DNA from: an uncultured Flammeovirgaceae bacterium
GTDB lineage: Bacteria > Bacteroidota > Bacteroidia > Cytophagales > Cyclobacteriaceae
Direction of reading: 5' to 3'
Assembly (NCBI GenBank): GCA_913045135.1
Contig: CAJWQD010000014.1
Location: forward strand, 1-48,943
Length of the DNA: 48,943 bases
Numbering within the stretch: the first letter of the stretch is position 1; every line of letters begins with the position of its first letter. This document shows, one piece after another, positions 19,454 to 27,961 of this stretch. The notes under the pieces are model-generated. The model saw nothing but the letters and a program-made list of their open reading frames with translations. It was not told the DNA's origin and made no database searches. A program made the translations under genes and the position numbers.

Positions 19454-20547
19454 TTTGATGCGATTTTGGAGAGTATATTTATAAATTCAATGTAACCTTT
19501 GATGCCCAACTTTATTTCATCTAAATAAATAAATTCATCAGCAGAATGAGATCTTTTAGAGAGACCTGGACCCATTTTTATGCTCGAAAAAGGCATCAAA
19601 CATTGATCTGACAACGTGGCTGATCCAAATTGATCAATCCCCATTCTATTTGCCGCCTGAAGGAGAATATGGTCTTTTGACAAGCTCGAAGGATTTAAAT
19701 AAGTAGATCTAGGCCTTATCAAGCTTGAGGTTCCCTTATTGATCAAACCAAGAATTTCAGAATGAGTATATACATCTGTTGTTCTTACATCTACAACAAA
19801 ATGGCATGTATCAGGAATAAGATTGTGCTGATACCCTGCATCAATCATGGTTACTGACATATTAACCGCCCCAAGTGTAGATGATTTTCTTTCAAAATCA
19901 TAGTTTTTAAACCATTCTATATCCTTTATAGCCTTATAAATGGCATTCTCTCCTTGATTGCTTGCCGCATGACCTGATGTACCTTTTGCATATACATCTA
20001 ATACCATCAAGCCTTTTTCAGCAATGGCAATTTTCATTTCCGTCGGTTCTCCTACCAACGCATAATCAATCGATTCTAGGTGAGTCAAAATAGACATTAA
20101 CCCCTTTGATCCTGATATTTCTTCCTCGGCAGTCGCAGCAAAAACTAGATTAATGGGCAAATCAATCTCATAATAATGGACGAAGGCATAAAACAAAGCG
20201 ACCAAAGAAGCGCCTGCATCATTACTTCCTAAACCCAACAGTTTTCCCTCTTTAATCACGGGATCAAAAGGATCTAAAGTATAACCGTCATTGGGTTTAA
20301 CGGTATCATGATGCGAATTAAGTAGTAAAGAAGGTTTGCCTGCATTAAAATATTTATTTCGCATCCATAAATTATGATGCTTTCGTTCAAAATGAATACC
20401 ATTAGCTTTTAATGCATCAGACAAAATATCTCCAGTATCCGACTCGTCTTTACTCATACTAGGTGAACGGATCAAATCTTTAAGTAATTTGAGCGAAGAT
20501 TGATAATAATCCTCCAGTCGCTTTTCAGATAATGGAAGTATGATCAT
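19450..20547 (-). CDS. argE: M20-family N-acyl-ornithine/citrulline deacylase
   Basis: Zinc-dependent amidohydrolase expected to remove the N-acyl group from the arginine intermediate. Because this operon has an ArgF' acting on acylated ornithine, the substrate is probably N-succinyl- or N-acetyl-citrulline rather than acyl-ornithine. The 365-aa product shows the metal-site motif NSHHDTV, the catalytic AAEEEISGSKG and a C-terminal H (KRSHSADE) that ligates zinc. It overlaps argB by 23 nt, the longest overlap in the operon, and argH by 4 nt. DapE is the main alternative in this family, but the context favours ArgE. Confidence 0.9.
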   Translation of the reverse strand: MIILPLSEKRLEDYYQSSLKLLKDLIRSPSMSKDESDTGDILSDALKANGIHFERKHHNLWMRNKYFNAGKPSLLLNSHHDTVKPNDGYTLDPFDPVIKEGKLLGLGSNDAGASLVALFYAFVHYYEIDLPINLVFAATAEEEISGSKGLMSILTHLESIDYALVGEPTEMKIAIAEKGLMVLDVYAKGTSGHAASNQGENAIYKAIKDIEWFKNYDFERKSSTLGAVNMSVTMIDAGYQHNLIPDTCHFVVDVRTTDVYTHSEILGLINKGTSSLIRPRSTYLNPSSLSKDHILLQAANRMGIDQFGSATLSDQCLMPFSSIKMGPGLSKRSHSADEFIYLDEIKLGIKGYIEFINILSKIASK

Positions 20548-21307
20548 ATCCTTGGTTTAATCGATTAATTTTATCAAATTTAATAATGCATATTTTACTT
20601 ACTCCATTTGCACGAGCTTGAAATGCATTATCCAGTTTAGGAATCATTCCTTTACTCACAAAACCATTGGCCTTTAATTCGAGATAGTAACTATGATTAA
20701 TGCTTTTAATCAAAGAATCGGGATTTTGAACATCTTTCATGACACCCCTTTGCTCAAATGCATATATCAAATGTACCTCATATTTTTTCACCATTGCTGA
20801 AGCCACTGCATTAGCAATAGTATCTGCATTGGTATTCAATAAATTTCCTTGACCCTCATGCGTAATTGGTGCCAAAATAGGTACTAAACCTAAGTCTATA
20901 AAAGTTGAAAGACGTACCACGTTAACAAATAATGGATCTCCAACCCACCCATAATCAATACCCTCAAAACGCCTTTTTTTGGAAAAAATGAGATTAGCAT
21001 CTACACCACTTAAACCCATGGCATCACAATTTTCCGCCTGAAGTGCCGCTACTATTTTTTTGTTGATTAGGCCGGCATAGACCATCGTAACAACATCAAT
21101 CATTTGATCATCTGTCACACGTCTTCCTTCGATCATTTGGGCATTTAATGAAAGTCTATCACCCCATTGCGTGGCTTTCGCTCCACCCCCGTGAATAAGT
21201 AATTTAAATCCTTCCAGAGCTTGAAATGCTCTCAAAAATTGGTGTAATTTGATTGAGTCATTGATGACATTACCTCCTATTTTTACGACGTAGATTTTTT
21301 TTTTCAT
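20525..21307 (-). CDS. argB: N-acetyl(acyl)glutamate kinase
   Basis: Amino acid kinase that phosphorylates N-acylglutamate, the second step of arginine synthesis. The 260-aa product has VKIGGNVI at residues 8-15, the glycine loop IHGGGAKATQ at about 39-48, and LNTNADTIANAVASAM in the nucleotide-binding half. It lacks an obvious N-terminal arginine-sensing helix extension, so it may be of the arginine-insensitive form; this is inferred from length only. It shares one base with the end of argF'. Acyl specificity (acetyl or succinyl) cannot be read from the sequence. Confidence 0.95.
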   Translation of the reverse strand: MKKKIYVVKIGGNVINDSIKLHQFLRAFQALEGFKLLIHGGGAKATQWGDRLSLNAQMIEGRRVTDDQMIDVVTMVYAGLINKKIVAALQAENCDAMGLSGVDANLIFSKKRRFEGIDYGWVGDPLFVNVVRLSTFIDLGLVPILAPITHEGQGNLLNTNADTIANAVASAMVKKYEVHLIYAFEQRGVMKDVQNPDSLIKSINHSYYLELKANGFVSKGMIPKLDNAFQARANGVSKICIIKFDKINRLNQGYDHTSII

Positions 21308-22254
21308 TAGCTTACCAGCATTTTTTTCAATACCAATTGAGTAGCAAAAACCCTATTATAGGCTTGATCATGAATAATTGAATGCTGACTGTCCATGGCA
21401 TTATCAGCTATCACCACATTTCTACGAACAGGTAGGCAATGCATTAATTTAGCTTGAGCAGTGGATTGTAATTTCTCTAAAGTTATCATCCACTCTTTCC
21501 GATTTTTTTGAATGTCCCCATAATTATGGTAGGAGGACCAATTTTTTACATAGATAAAATCTGCTTCTTTAAAAGCATTATCTTGATTATGGCTCAACTT
21601 TGCATTCTTAGTAAATTTTGTGTCTAATTCCATTCCCTTTGGATGTACAATATGAAAGTCAGCATCGTAATACTGCATCCATTGAGAAAAAGAATTTGGT
21701 ACAGCTTGTGGAAGGGCTTTGATGTGGGGTGCCCATGACATCACAACCTTCGGTCGCTTCTTTTTCTTATGTTGTTCAATGGTCATTAAATCAGCAAAAG
21801 ACTGTAGAGGATGTAAGGTGGCCGATTCGAGATTTACAATAGGAACACCCGCATATTCTTGAAAGCCTCGAAGATATTTTTCTAAATAATCCTCTCTTTT
21901 ACTCAAAAATGTCGGAAAAGCTCGAACACCCAAAATATCACAATAACCTCCCATGACTGCAGCAGCCTCTCTGATATGCTCAACATGATTTCCATCCATG
22001 ACACCTCCATGAGTAGTCTCTAATTGCCAGCCGTCCTTATTTACGTCGAAAGTAATCGTTTCCATGCCTAAATTTTGAGCAGCTTTGATAGTGCTTAACC
22101 GAGTACGCAAGCTCGCATTGAAAAAAATAAGTCCAAGGGTCTTATTAATTCCAAGTCCCTTATATTCATAAGGATTATTTTTAAGTTTTAGAGCTTCATA
22201 GATCCAACCCATGGTATCAGGACAATCCTTAACAGAAAAAAAATGATTAAGCAT
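21307..22254 (-). CDS. argF: N-succinylornithine/N-acetylornithine carbamoyltransferase (ArgF')
   Basis: Transcarbamylase of the Bacteroidota/Xanthomonas branch that carbamoylates an N-acylated ornithine, unlike normal OTCase. The 315-aa product has the carbamoyl-phosphate loop as FFNASLRTRLS (about residues 44-54; STRT is replaced by SLRT), the WQLETTHGGVMDG region at 76-88, HPLQSFADLMTIEQ, and HCLPVRR near the C-terminus. At the position known to decide acyl specificity (Glu92 in Xanthomonas acetyl enzyme, Pro90 in Bacteroides fragilis succinyl enzyme) this protein appears to have Val91, which points to succinylornithine. It overlaps argD by 8 nt. Confidence 0.93.
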   Translation of the reverse strand: MLNHFFSVKDCPDTMGWIYEALKLKNNPYEYKGLGINKTLGLIFFNASLRTRLSTIKAAQNLGMETITFDVNKDGWQLETTHGGVMDGNHVEHIREAAAVMGGYCDILGVRAFPTFLSKREDYLEKYLRGFQEYAGVPIVNLESATLHPLQSFADLMTIEQHKKKKRPKVVMSWAPHIKALPQAVPNSFSQWMQYYDADFHIVHPKGMELDTKFTKNAKLSHNQDNAFKEADFIYVKNWSSYHNYGDIQKNRKEWMITLEKLQSTAQAKLMHCLPVRRNVVIADNAMDSQHSIIHDQAYNRVFATQLVLKKMLVS

Positions 22255-23374
22255 ACCAAACTTTCTTAAATGCTTGTAAAAAAACTACTAATTCTTCTTT
22301 ACTCACCCCAAGAGGTGGTAATAGTCTAATTGTATTTGATTGCATAGCTGATCCCACGAACACATAATGATCCTTCAGTAAGCTCGCCCTGAATAGTTTA
22401 GAATCTTCCTTCAAATCAAATCCTATCATCAATCCTCTACCCCTAATTTGAATTAAATTTTCTAACGACCTTAATGCATTCCAAAGTACTTCGCTTATGG
22501 AATTCACATGATCAATCAAGCCCTCTGAATCGATTACCTCCAGAACCGCCAATCCTGCGGCACACGCCAAATGATTTCCTCCAAAAGTAGTCCCCAGCAT
22601 CCCAGACCAAGGTTTAATGTCTGGGTGAATAAGGATACCCCCAATTGGAAAACCATTCCCCATACCCTTTGCTATCGTTATCAGATCTGGCTCAAATTGT
22701 GCGTATTGATGTGCAAAGAATTTACCTGTCCGGCCGTAACCACTTTGAATTTCATCTACGATCAGTAAAGATCCATTCTGCTTACATAACAACTTCAATT
22801 CCTCTAAAAAAGTGTTGTCAGGCAATTTTATACCTCCTACTCCTTGAATTCCCTCAATCAGCACTGCTGCCACCGATGTATCCATACACTTTGCAACTGC
22901 TTCTAAATCATTTAATTTGACTCTGATAAAACGATCGTTTTGATTGATCGGTGCAATCAATTTAGCAGTATCAGTCGCAGTCACAGCTAACGAGGTTCTT
23001 CCATGAAATGCATTCTCAAATACAATTACTTTTGATCTTTTAGTATGAAATGAAGCAACCTTCAAAGCATTTTCTATGGCTTCCGCTCCAGAATTACATA
23101 AAAATAACTCATGATCTATATATCCAGACATTTCGCCTAATTTATGGCTTAATTCTTCTTGGATTGGAATTTGAATTGAATTAGAATAAAATCCAAGCTG
23201 CTGCAATTGATGCTGAATACGATCAACATAATGAGGATGGCCGTGCCCGATAGATATAACCGCATGCCCACCATAAAAATCCAAATATTTCTGGCCTTCT
23301 TTATCCCAGACCCATGAACCCTGACCGCGCACCGGATAGATATCATAGCGTGGATAGACATCAAACATCTTCAT
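22247..23374 (-). CDS. argD: Acetyl/succinyl-ornithine aminotransferase
   Basis: PLP-dependent class III aminotransferase that converts N-acylglutamate semialdehyde to N-acylornithine with glutamate as amino donor. The 375-aa product shows GGHAVISIGHGHP near residues 35-47, the cofactor-binding FCNSGAEA-like FLCNSGAEAIENALK, the aspartate motif LIVDEIQSGYGRTG, and the Schiff-base lysine in TIAKGMGNGFPIG. It is slightly shorter than the ~400-aa family average but complete. It overlaps proC by 4 nt and argF' by 8 nt. Confidence 0.95.
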   Translation of the reverse strand: MKMFDVYPRYDIYPVRGQGSWVWDKEGQKYLDFYGGHAVISIGHGHPHYVDRIQHQLQQLGFYSNSIQIPIQEELSHKLGEMSGYIDHELFLCNSGAEAIENALKVASFHTKRSKVIVFENAFHGRTSLAVTATDTAKLIAPINQNDRFIRVKLNDLEAVAKCMDTSVAAVLIEGIQGVGGIKLPDNTFLEELKLLCKQNGSLLIVDEIQSGYGRTGKFFAHQYAQFEPDLITIAKGMGNGFPIGGILIHPDIKPWSGMLGTTFGGNHLACAAGLAVLEVIDSEGLIDHVNSISEVLWNALRSLENLIQIRGRGLMIGFDLKEDSKLFRASLLKDHYVFVGSAMQSNTIRLLPPLGVSKEELVVFLQAFKKVWYA

Positions 23375-24174
23375 GATTTTATTTGATTTATTTTATAAAA
23401 TGAAGTCATCACTCCTTTAATTAAAGAAGAACTAAATCCTTGATGCTCCATCTCATTTAATCCCTCAATAGTACACCCTCTCGGCGTGGTTACCTTATCT
23501 ATTTCAACCTCTGGATGACTGTTATGTTCTAGAATCAAAGAAGCAGCTCCTTTGGCTGTCTGAACTGCTATTTTTTGAGCCTCCTGACTTTCAAAACCCA
23601 TTTGTACACCCGCTTGTGTTGCTGCACGTAAATACCTCATAAAAAATGCAATTCCACTAGCCCCCAATACGGTCGCGGCTTGCATGAGATTTTCTTCGAT
23701 CAATAAGGTCAAACCTAAGGCTTGAAAGAGATTTTCTACCTTTTTTAACGCAGCATCTGTTCCTTTGGTAGCGAGGCAAGTCATTGATTGACCCGTCGCT
23801 ATAGCCGTATTGGGCATAGCACGGACAAGCTGACTTACACCTGTGGCCTTTTCTCTCAAAAGCTCTAAAGAAATACCAGTAATCACCGATACTAAAATAT
23901 GATCCTTACGCAATACTGGTTTAATAACTTTAAGCAATATATCAATTTGTTGAGGCTGAACACATAAAAAAACAATTTCAGATTCCTCTACTGCCTTCTT
24001 ATTATCACACAAAACCCGATATCCTAAGTCTCTAAACTCATCGAGAAGGCCGATATGTCTTCTCGTTAAAAAAATATCCGATGGCAGTTTAAGTTTTTTT
24101 TCAACAATTCCTGTAGCAATAGAAATACCTAAATTCCCTGCCCCCAGTATAGCTATTTTTTTTACTGTTTTCAT
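23371..24174 (-). CDS. proC: Pyrroline-5-carboxylate reductase
   Basis: Reduces 1-pyrroline-5-carboxylate to proline with NAD(P)H. The 267-aa product has the N-terminal Rossmann loop AILGAGNLGISIATG (about residues 8-22) and the C-terminal family signature around TTPRGCTIEGLNEME, where the usual TSPGGTT is TTPRGCT. It is embedded in the arginine operon, 2 nt after argC and overlapping argD by 4 nt. Glutamate semialdehyde cyclises to its substrate, so proline synthesis may be co-expressed with arginine synthesis; a link from ornithine catabolism is also possible. Confidence 0.93.
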   Translation of the reverse strand: MKTVKKIAILGAGNLGISIATGIVEKKLKLPSDIFLTRRHIGLLDEFRDLGYRVLCDNKKAVEESEIVFLCVQPQQIDILLKVIKPVLRKDHILVSVITGISLELLREKATGVSQLVRAMPNTAIATGQSMTCLATKGTDAALKKVENLFQALGLTLLIEENLMQAATVLGASGIAFFMRYLRAATQAGVQMGFESQEAQKIAVQTAKGAASLILEHNSHPEVEIDKVTTPRGCTIEGLNEMEHQGFSSSLIKGVMTSFYKINQIKS

Positions 24175-24176
24175 GA

Positions 24177-25148
24177 TTAATACACATTACTTTTTAAAGT
24201 CAAACCTGCGGCTTCATCTAAATCAAAAATTAAGTTCATATTTTGAATTGCCTGTCCTGAAGCCCCCTTTAATAAATTATCTATAACCGTGATTACCAGT
24301 ACTTGATCCTCAATTTTAGAAACATTGATCAACGCTTTATTGGTATTTGTTACCATCTTTAAGTCAGGATTTTGATCGATCACATGTGTAAAAGGGTGTA
24401 CATCGTAATAATCTTTATAAATAGTTTTAATGGTAGTTTCATTTTCATCTGAATTGAAATAAGCACTAGTAATAATGCCTCGAGTAAATGCCCCACGATA
24501 GGGTATAAAGCGAATACGATCAGAAAACGAATCATTTAATTGGGAAAAAGATTGACCTACTTCTTGAAGGTGTTTATGCTCAAACGCCTTATAAACGCAT
24601 GCATTATCATTTCTCCAAGAATAATGAGAAGTGGCAGTTTTGGCTTGCCCAGCACCTGTTGAACCTGTAAGACCTGATACATGAACATCTCCATGAACAA
24701 TTGATGTGGCCATAGCAGGTAACAAACCCAATTGAATGGCCGTCGCAAAACATCCTGGATTGGCAATGTAATTTGCTTTTCTTATCAATTCTCGAGACAT
24801 CTCAGGTAAGCCATAGACAAATTCATGGGATCCAGAGATTCTAAAATCTTGACTTAAATCTATGATCTTGATTGAATATAATCCTTCCTGCGCGTTTAAG
24901 TATGTTTTTGAATGACCATGTCCTTTACATAGGAAGACTACATCGACCTCTCGTTCATCTAGCTTTTCTTGAAATTCAGATTCAATATCGCCAAACAAAT
25001 CAGTGTGAATAGTTGAGATTTTGTTACCTTTTTGACTTTCGCTTTGTGCAATAATTTTATCGACATTGGGGTGATTATACAATATCCTAATCAACTCTCC
25101 GGCTGTATAACCTGCGGCACCTATAATTCCTATATTTAATTTATGCAT
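24177..25148 (-). CDS. argC: N-acetyl-gamma-glutamyl-phosphate reductase
   Basis: NADPH-dependent reductase converting N-acylglutamyl phosphate to the semialdehyde. The 323-aa product begins with a Rossmann motif GIIGAAGYTAGELIRIL (about residues 7-23), has the catalytic cysteine in ANPGCFATAIQLGLLP, and the downstream SGLTGSTGAGQ and HKHLQE motifs of the longer (type 1) ArgC class. The start overlaps argG by 8 nt. Length is normal. Confidence 0.96.
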   Translation of the reverse strand: MHKLNIGIIGAAGYTAGELIRILYNHPNVDKIIAQSESQKGNKISTIHTDLFGDIESEFQEKLDEREVDVVFLCKGHGHSKTYLNAQEGLYSIKIIDLSQDFRISGSHEFVYGLPEMSRELIRKANYIANPGCFATAIQLGLLPAMATSIVHGDVHVSGLTGSTGAGQAKTATSHYSWRNDNACVYKAFEHKHLQEVGQSFSQLNDSFSDRIRFIPYRGAFTRGIITSAYFNSDENETTIKTIYKDYYDVHPFTHVIDQNPDLKMVTNTNKALINVSKIEDQVLVITVIDNLLKGASGQAIQNMNLIFDLDEAAGLTLKSNVY

Positions 25149-26328
25149 CTTTCAATCCGTAGTATAATTTAGTTTGATTAGAAAAAATCTTTGTGAAGCC
25201 CTTTACTTCTGCAGCAGACCAACCCTTATTTATCTCACCATACATGGCTACATCTGACTGCATCAAATCAAAATCTGATTGTATGCTCAACAATTCATAT
25301 CTATAAGGTGCCAAGCCTATTTCAACTGTCCCAGTTACATTTTTTTGTGATGAGGAAAAAAAGGCCTCTATATCTCTCATGACCGGATCTAAATATTGAC
25401 CTTCGTGCATGAGACTTCCATAAAAAGCAGCAATTTGATCCTTAATAAATAATTGCTGCTTCGATAAGGTATGTTTCTCAAGTAAATGATGTCCCTTAAT
25501 GAGCATTAATGGCCCAGCCGCCTCAAATCCTACACGTCCTTTGATACCTATGATGGTATCTCCAACATGTACATCCCGACCAATGGCATACTTACCTCCC
25601 CGTTCATTTAAACGTTTGATTACTTCAATAGGCGTCATAATTGATCCATTCAGACCCACAGGTTCCCCGTTTTGAAATTTTATTTTAACTACTTCATAAT
25701 CATTATTTTGTAATTGATTTGGAAATGCTTCTTCAGGCAATACCCCATGAGATGTAAGAGTCTCCTTACCGCCAATAGAAGTACCCCACAATCCCTTATT
25801 TATTGAATAAAGTGGTTTTTCCCAAAGACCCTTAACACCATGTGACTGCAAATAAGTAATTTCTTCCTCGCGAGATAACGCCAAATCTCTAATAGGTGTA
25901 ATAATCTCAATTGAAGGACAAATCGTTTGAAAAATTAAGTCAAATCTAATCTGATCATTTCCAGCCCCCGTACTTCCATGTGCTATAGCATCTACCTTCA
26001 TCTCTACAGCCAAATGAGCCAATGCCATAGCCTGAAAAACCCGTTCTGCACTCACAGAAAGAGGGTAAGTATTATTTTTTAATATATTTCCAAAAATTAA
26101 ATACTTAATACCCTGCTCATAAAAATTCATTGTCTGGTCAATGAATTTATAATCTGAGACGCCTAATGAAAAGGCTTTTGCCTTTAATTGACGAACAGCT
26201 GCCATGTCAAATCCTCCCGTATTTATTGTGGCCGCGACCACTTCAAACCCTCTATCTTTGACCAAATGCACAGCACAATAAGAGGTGTCTAAGCCACCAC
26301 TGAAAGCAAGTAGCAATTTTTTTTTCAT
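25141..26328 (-). CDS. argG: Argininosuccinate synthase
   Basis: ATP-dependent ligase joining citrulline and aspartate. The 395-aa product has the PP-loop motif AFSGGLDTSYCAVHL at residues 8-22, the HGSTGAGNDQIRFDL motif that binds citrulline/aspartate, and later SIGGKETLTSHG. The sequence is of the divergent branch seen in Bacteroidota. Its start overlaps the GNAT gene stop by 4 nt. Identification is firm from the PP-loop and operon context. Confidence 0.94.
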   Translation of the reverse strand: MKKKLLLAFSGGLDTSYCAVHLVKDRGFEVVAATINTGGFDMAAVRQLKAKAFSLGVSDYKFIDQTMNFYEQGIKYLIFGNILKNNTYPLSVSAERVFQAMALAHLAVEMKVDAIAHGSTGAGNDQIRFDLIFQTICPSIEIITPIRDLALSREEEITYLQSHGVKGLWEKPLYSINKGLWGTSIGGKETLTSHGVLPEEAFPNQLQNNDYEVVKIKFQNGEPVGLNGSIMTPIEVIKRLNERGGKYAIGRDVHVGDTIIGIKGRVGFEAAGPLMLIKGHHLLEKHTLSKQQLFIKDQIAAFYGSLMHEGQYLDPVMRDIEAFFSSSQKNVTGTVEIGLAPYRYELLSIQSDFDLMQSDVAMYGEINKGWSAAEVKGFTKIFSNQTKLYYGLKDA

Positions 26329-26954
26329 AATAATTGTTTCTTATCGGTCATTTTTTTTAAGATACTCCATCTGCTAAGCCATTTTGATTTATTCCAGAAT
26401 TTTTTTTTCTTGATCTTATTTACCACTGGGTCATATAACATCCCTGTGCAGAGACAATTACTCCTATTTTTTTTTTGTAAAATATCATAGTTGACGCAAC
26501 TCTGACAGCCTTTCCAAAACTCTTCGTCATTAGTCAATTCACTAAAGGTAACCGGTTCGTATCCCAATTCTGAATTTATTTTCATTACTGGTAATGACGT
26601 GGTTAATCCAAAGAGTTTAGCCTTGGGAAACATTTTTATCGAATGGTGAAAAGCTAACTTTTTTATTTTTTTTGCTACGCCTTGATTTCGAAATTTATGG
26701 TGGATGACTAGTCCTGAATTCGCTACATATTTGGTATTACCCCAGCTTTCAATATAACAGAATCCTACGAGTTCTCCCAGTTTTGTGACTGCAATAATGG
26801 CCTTATGCTCATTTATTTTTTGTATGATATAGTTAGGTGAACGTTTGGCAATACCTGTTCCCCTTTTTTTTGCACTTTCTTGTATCAAGTCGGATATTTC
26901 ACGTGCATATCGAACATGATGAAATGTGGCGATTTGAATTACAATTGAATCCAT
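26325..26954 (-). CDS. GNAT acyltransferase with C-terminal four-cysteine motif; candidate N-acylglutamate synthase
   Basis: First gene of the arginine operon, 209 aa. Residues 1-145 fit the GNAT fold: the acyl-CoA pyrophosphate loop is FRNQGVAKK at 88-96, preceded by GLVIHHK. Residues 150-169 hold CxxC (C150, C153) and CxC (C167, C169) in a pattern that could bind zinc or an iron-sulphur cluster; the rest of the tail is basic. Neither ArgA nor ArgJ is in the window, so this is the best candidate to make N-acetyl- or N-succinyl-glutamate. I recall similar proteins in other Bacteroidota arginine clusters. The function is inferred from position; the GNAT fold is more certain. Confidence 0.75.
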   Translation of the reverse strand: MDSIVIQIATFHHVRYAREISDLIQESAKKRGTGIAKRSPNYIIQKINEHKAIIAVTKLGELVGFCYIESWGNTKYVANSGLVIHHKFRNQGVAKKIKKLAFHHSIKMFPKAKLFGLTTSLPVMKINSELGYEPVTFSELTNDEEFWKGCQSCVNYDILQKKNRSNCLCTGMLYDPVVNKIKKKKFWNKSKWLSRWSILKKMTDKKQLL

Positions 26955-27105
26955 TGCTGATTAGGTAAATTATAAGAAAAAAAAAATTCGGAGAGGGCAA
27001 CCATCCACGTAGGAGGTCATTTTAAAGTAAAGGCTAACGCCTAGCCGGGAATAACGGCCTTATATCTAAAAGAGAAAATATTAAAATTCTTATATCCATA
27101 ATATT
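26955..27105 (-). promoter_or_regulatory. Structured 5' leader of the arginine operon
   Basis: About 150 nt between the predicted start near 27105 and the GNAT ATG at 26954. It contains a perfect 5-bp hairpin GGCTA/TAGCC with a 5-nt loop (27032-27046), a competing pairing AAGGC/GCCTT (27030-27034 with 27057-27061), and an imperfect stem (26990-27006) followed on the minus strand by AA and ten Ts (26986-26977). Mutually exclusive stems ahead of a T-run suggest possible attenuation, but no leader peptide rich in arginine codons was found and no known riboswitch was recognised. Confidence 0.4.
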
Positions 27106-27111
27106 AAAGTG

Positions 27112-27144
27112 CAATTATAATATTAATTTTTTATTTTATCCAAA
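27112..27144 (-). promoter_or_regulatory. Predicted Bacteroidota-type promoter of the arginine operon
   Basis: On the minus strand TTTG (27144-27141) is followed after 21 nt by TATAATTG (27119-27112), one mismatch from the -7 consensus TAnnTTTG. The surroundings are very AT-rich. The rest of the 27145-27335 gap, down to the nqrE stop, shows no gene, no nqrF fragment and no clear GC-rich terminator. Confidence 0.5.
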
Positions 27145-27335
27145 TAAAGCAACAAAAACTATCTATAAAGAAATGTAAGCGATGATATTCTTGTAAGCTG
27201 CTCTCAACTAAATTGTTTATACATTACAGTGAATATTATCTTTCTTAAGACTATTTAATCAATAAATTAGTAATTATTAATTTTTATAATAGTGTCCTGT
27301 CCAACCATCATTCATCTTAAAATACTTCTATAAAG

Positions 27336-27947
27336 TTAGAGGGCAACTCCAATGAAAGACTTAAAAGCTAAGCCCATTAGACCCGTAATCAACATAGTAA
27401 TACCTAACCCTTTGAGGCCAGGAGGCACTTTTGAATATTTTAGCTTTTCCCGTATCGCAGCGAGTGCAATGATGGCCAAGAAAAATCCAAAACCAGATCC
27501 AAAACCATATGAGGTAGCCTCAATGATATTGTAATCTTTTTGAACCATAAACAATGATGATCCTAGGATAGCGCAATTGACTGCTATAAGGGGTAAAAAA
27601 ATACCCAGCGAGCCGTAGAGAGCCGGCGAAAGTTTTTCAATAATCATCTCTACTAATTGTACCATAGATGCTATTACAGCAATGAACATAATAAATTGAA
27701 GAAAAGTAAGATCAATAGATTCAAAACTTCCATCTATCCACACCAATGCCCCTTCTTTTAGAACATATTCTTGAAGTAACCAATTAACGGGTACCGTTAA
27801 TGTGAGTACAAAAACTACTGCTAGTCCAAGACCAAAGGCAGTTTCAACTTTTTTAGATACTGCCAAAAATGAGCACATACCTAAATAATAGGCAAAGATC
27901 ATATTATCTATAAAAATACCCCTGAGTGCTATATTAAAAATTTCCAT
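27336..27947 (-). CDS. nqrE: Na+-translocating NADH:quinone reductase subunit E
   Basis: Integral membrane subunit of the Na+-NQR respiratory pump, homologous to RnfA. The 203-aa product has six predicted membrane helices and the conserved cysteine-bearing stretches MCSFLAVS (near residue 25) and [10 protein letters not shown] (near 120). These two cysteines, one from each inverted repeat with NqrD, are known to bind an intramembrane iron centre. It is the last nqr gene here, 14 nt after nqrD. In most genomes nqrF follows directly, but here a ~380-base gap and the arginine operon follow. Confidence 0.95.
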   Translation of the reverse strand: MEIFNIALRGIFIDNMIFAYYLGMCSFLAVSKKVETAFGLGLAVVFVLTLTVPVNWLLQEYVLKEGALVWIDGSFESIDLTFLQFIMFIAVIASMVQLVEMIIEKLSPALYGSLGIFLPLIAVNCAILGSSLFMVQKDYNIIEATSYGFGSGFGFFLAIIALAAIREKLKYSKVPPGLKGLGITMLITGLMGLAFKSFIGVAL

Positions 27948-27961
27948 TTTGCCCTAATCAA

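Noticed and set aside
22571-22920. Plus-strand ORFs inside argD
   Set aside because: Antisense shadows of argD without family motifs or start signals.
26970-27020. Short leader ORF (starting ATGACCTCC on the minus strand) as an arginine attenuator peptide
   Set aside because: Only 16 codons with a single arginine codon, no ribosome-binding site and ending in the T-run; nothing points to translation control by arginine.
27145-27335. Remnant of nqrF in the gap after nqrE
   Set aside because: Translating the gap gave no flavodoxin-reductase or ferredoxin-like segments; stops are frequent in all frames.
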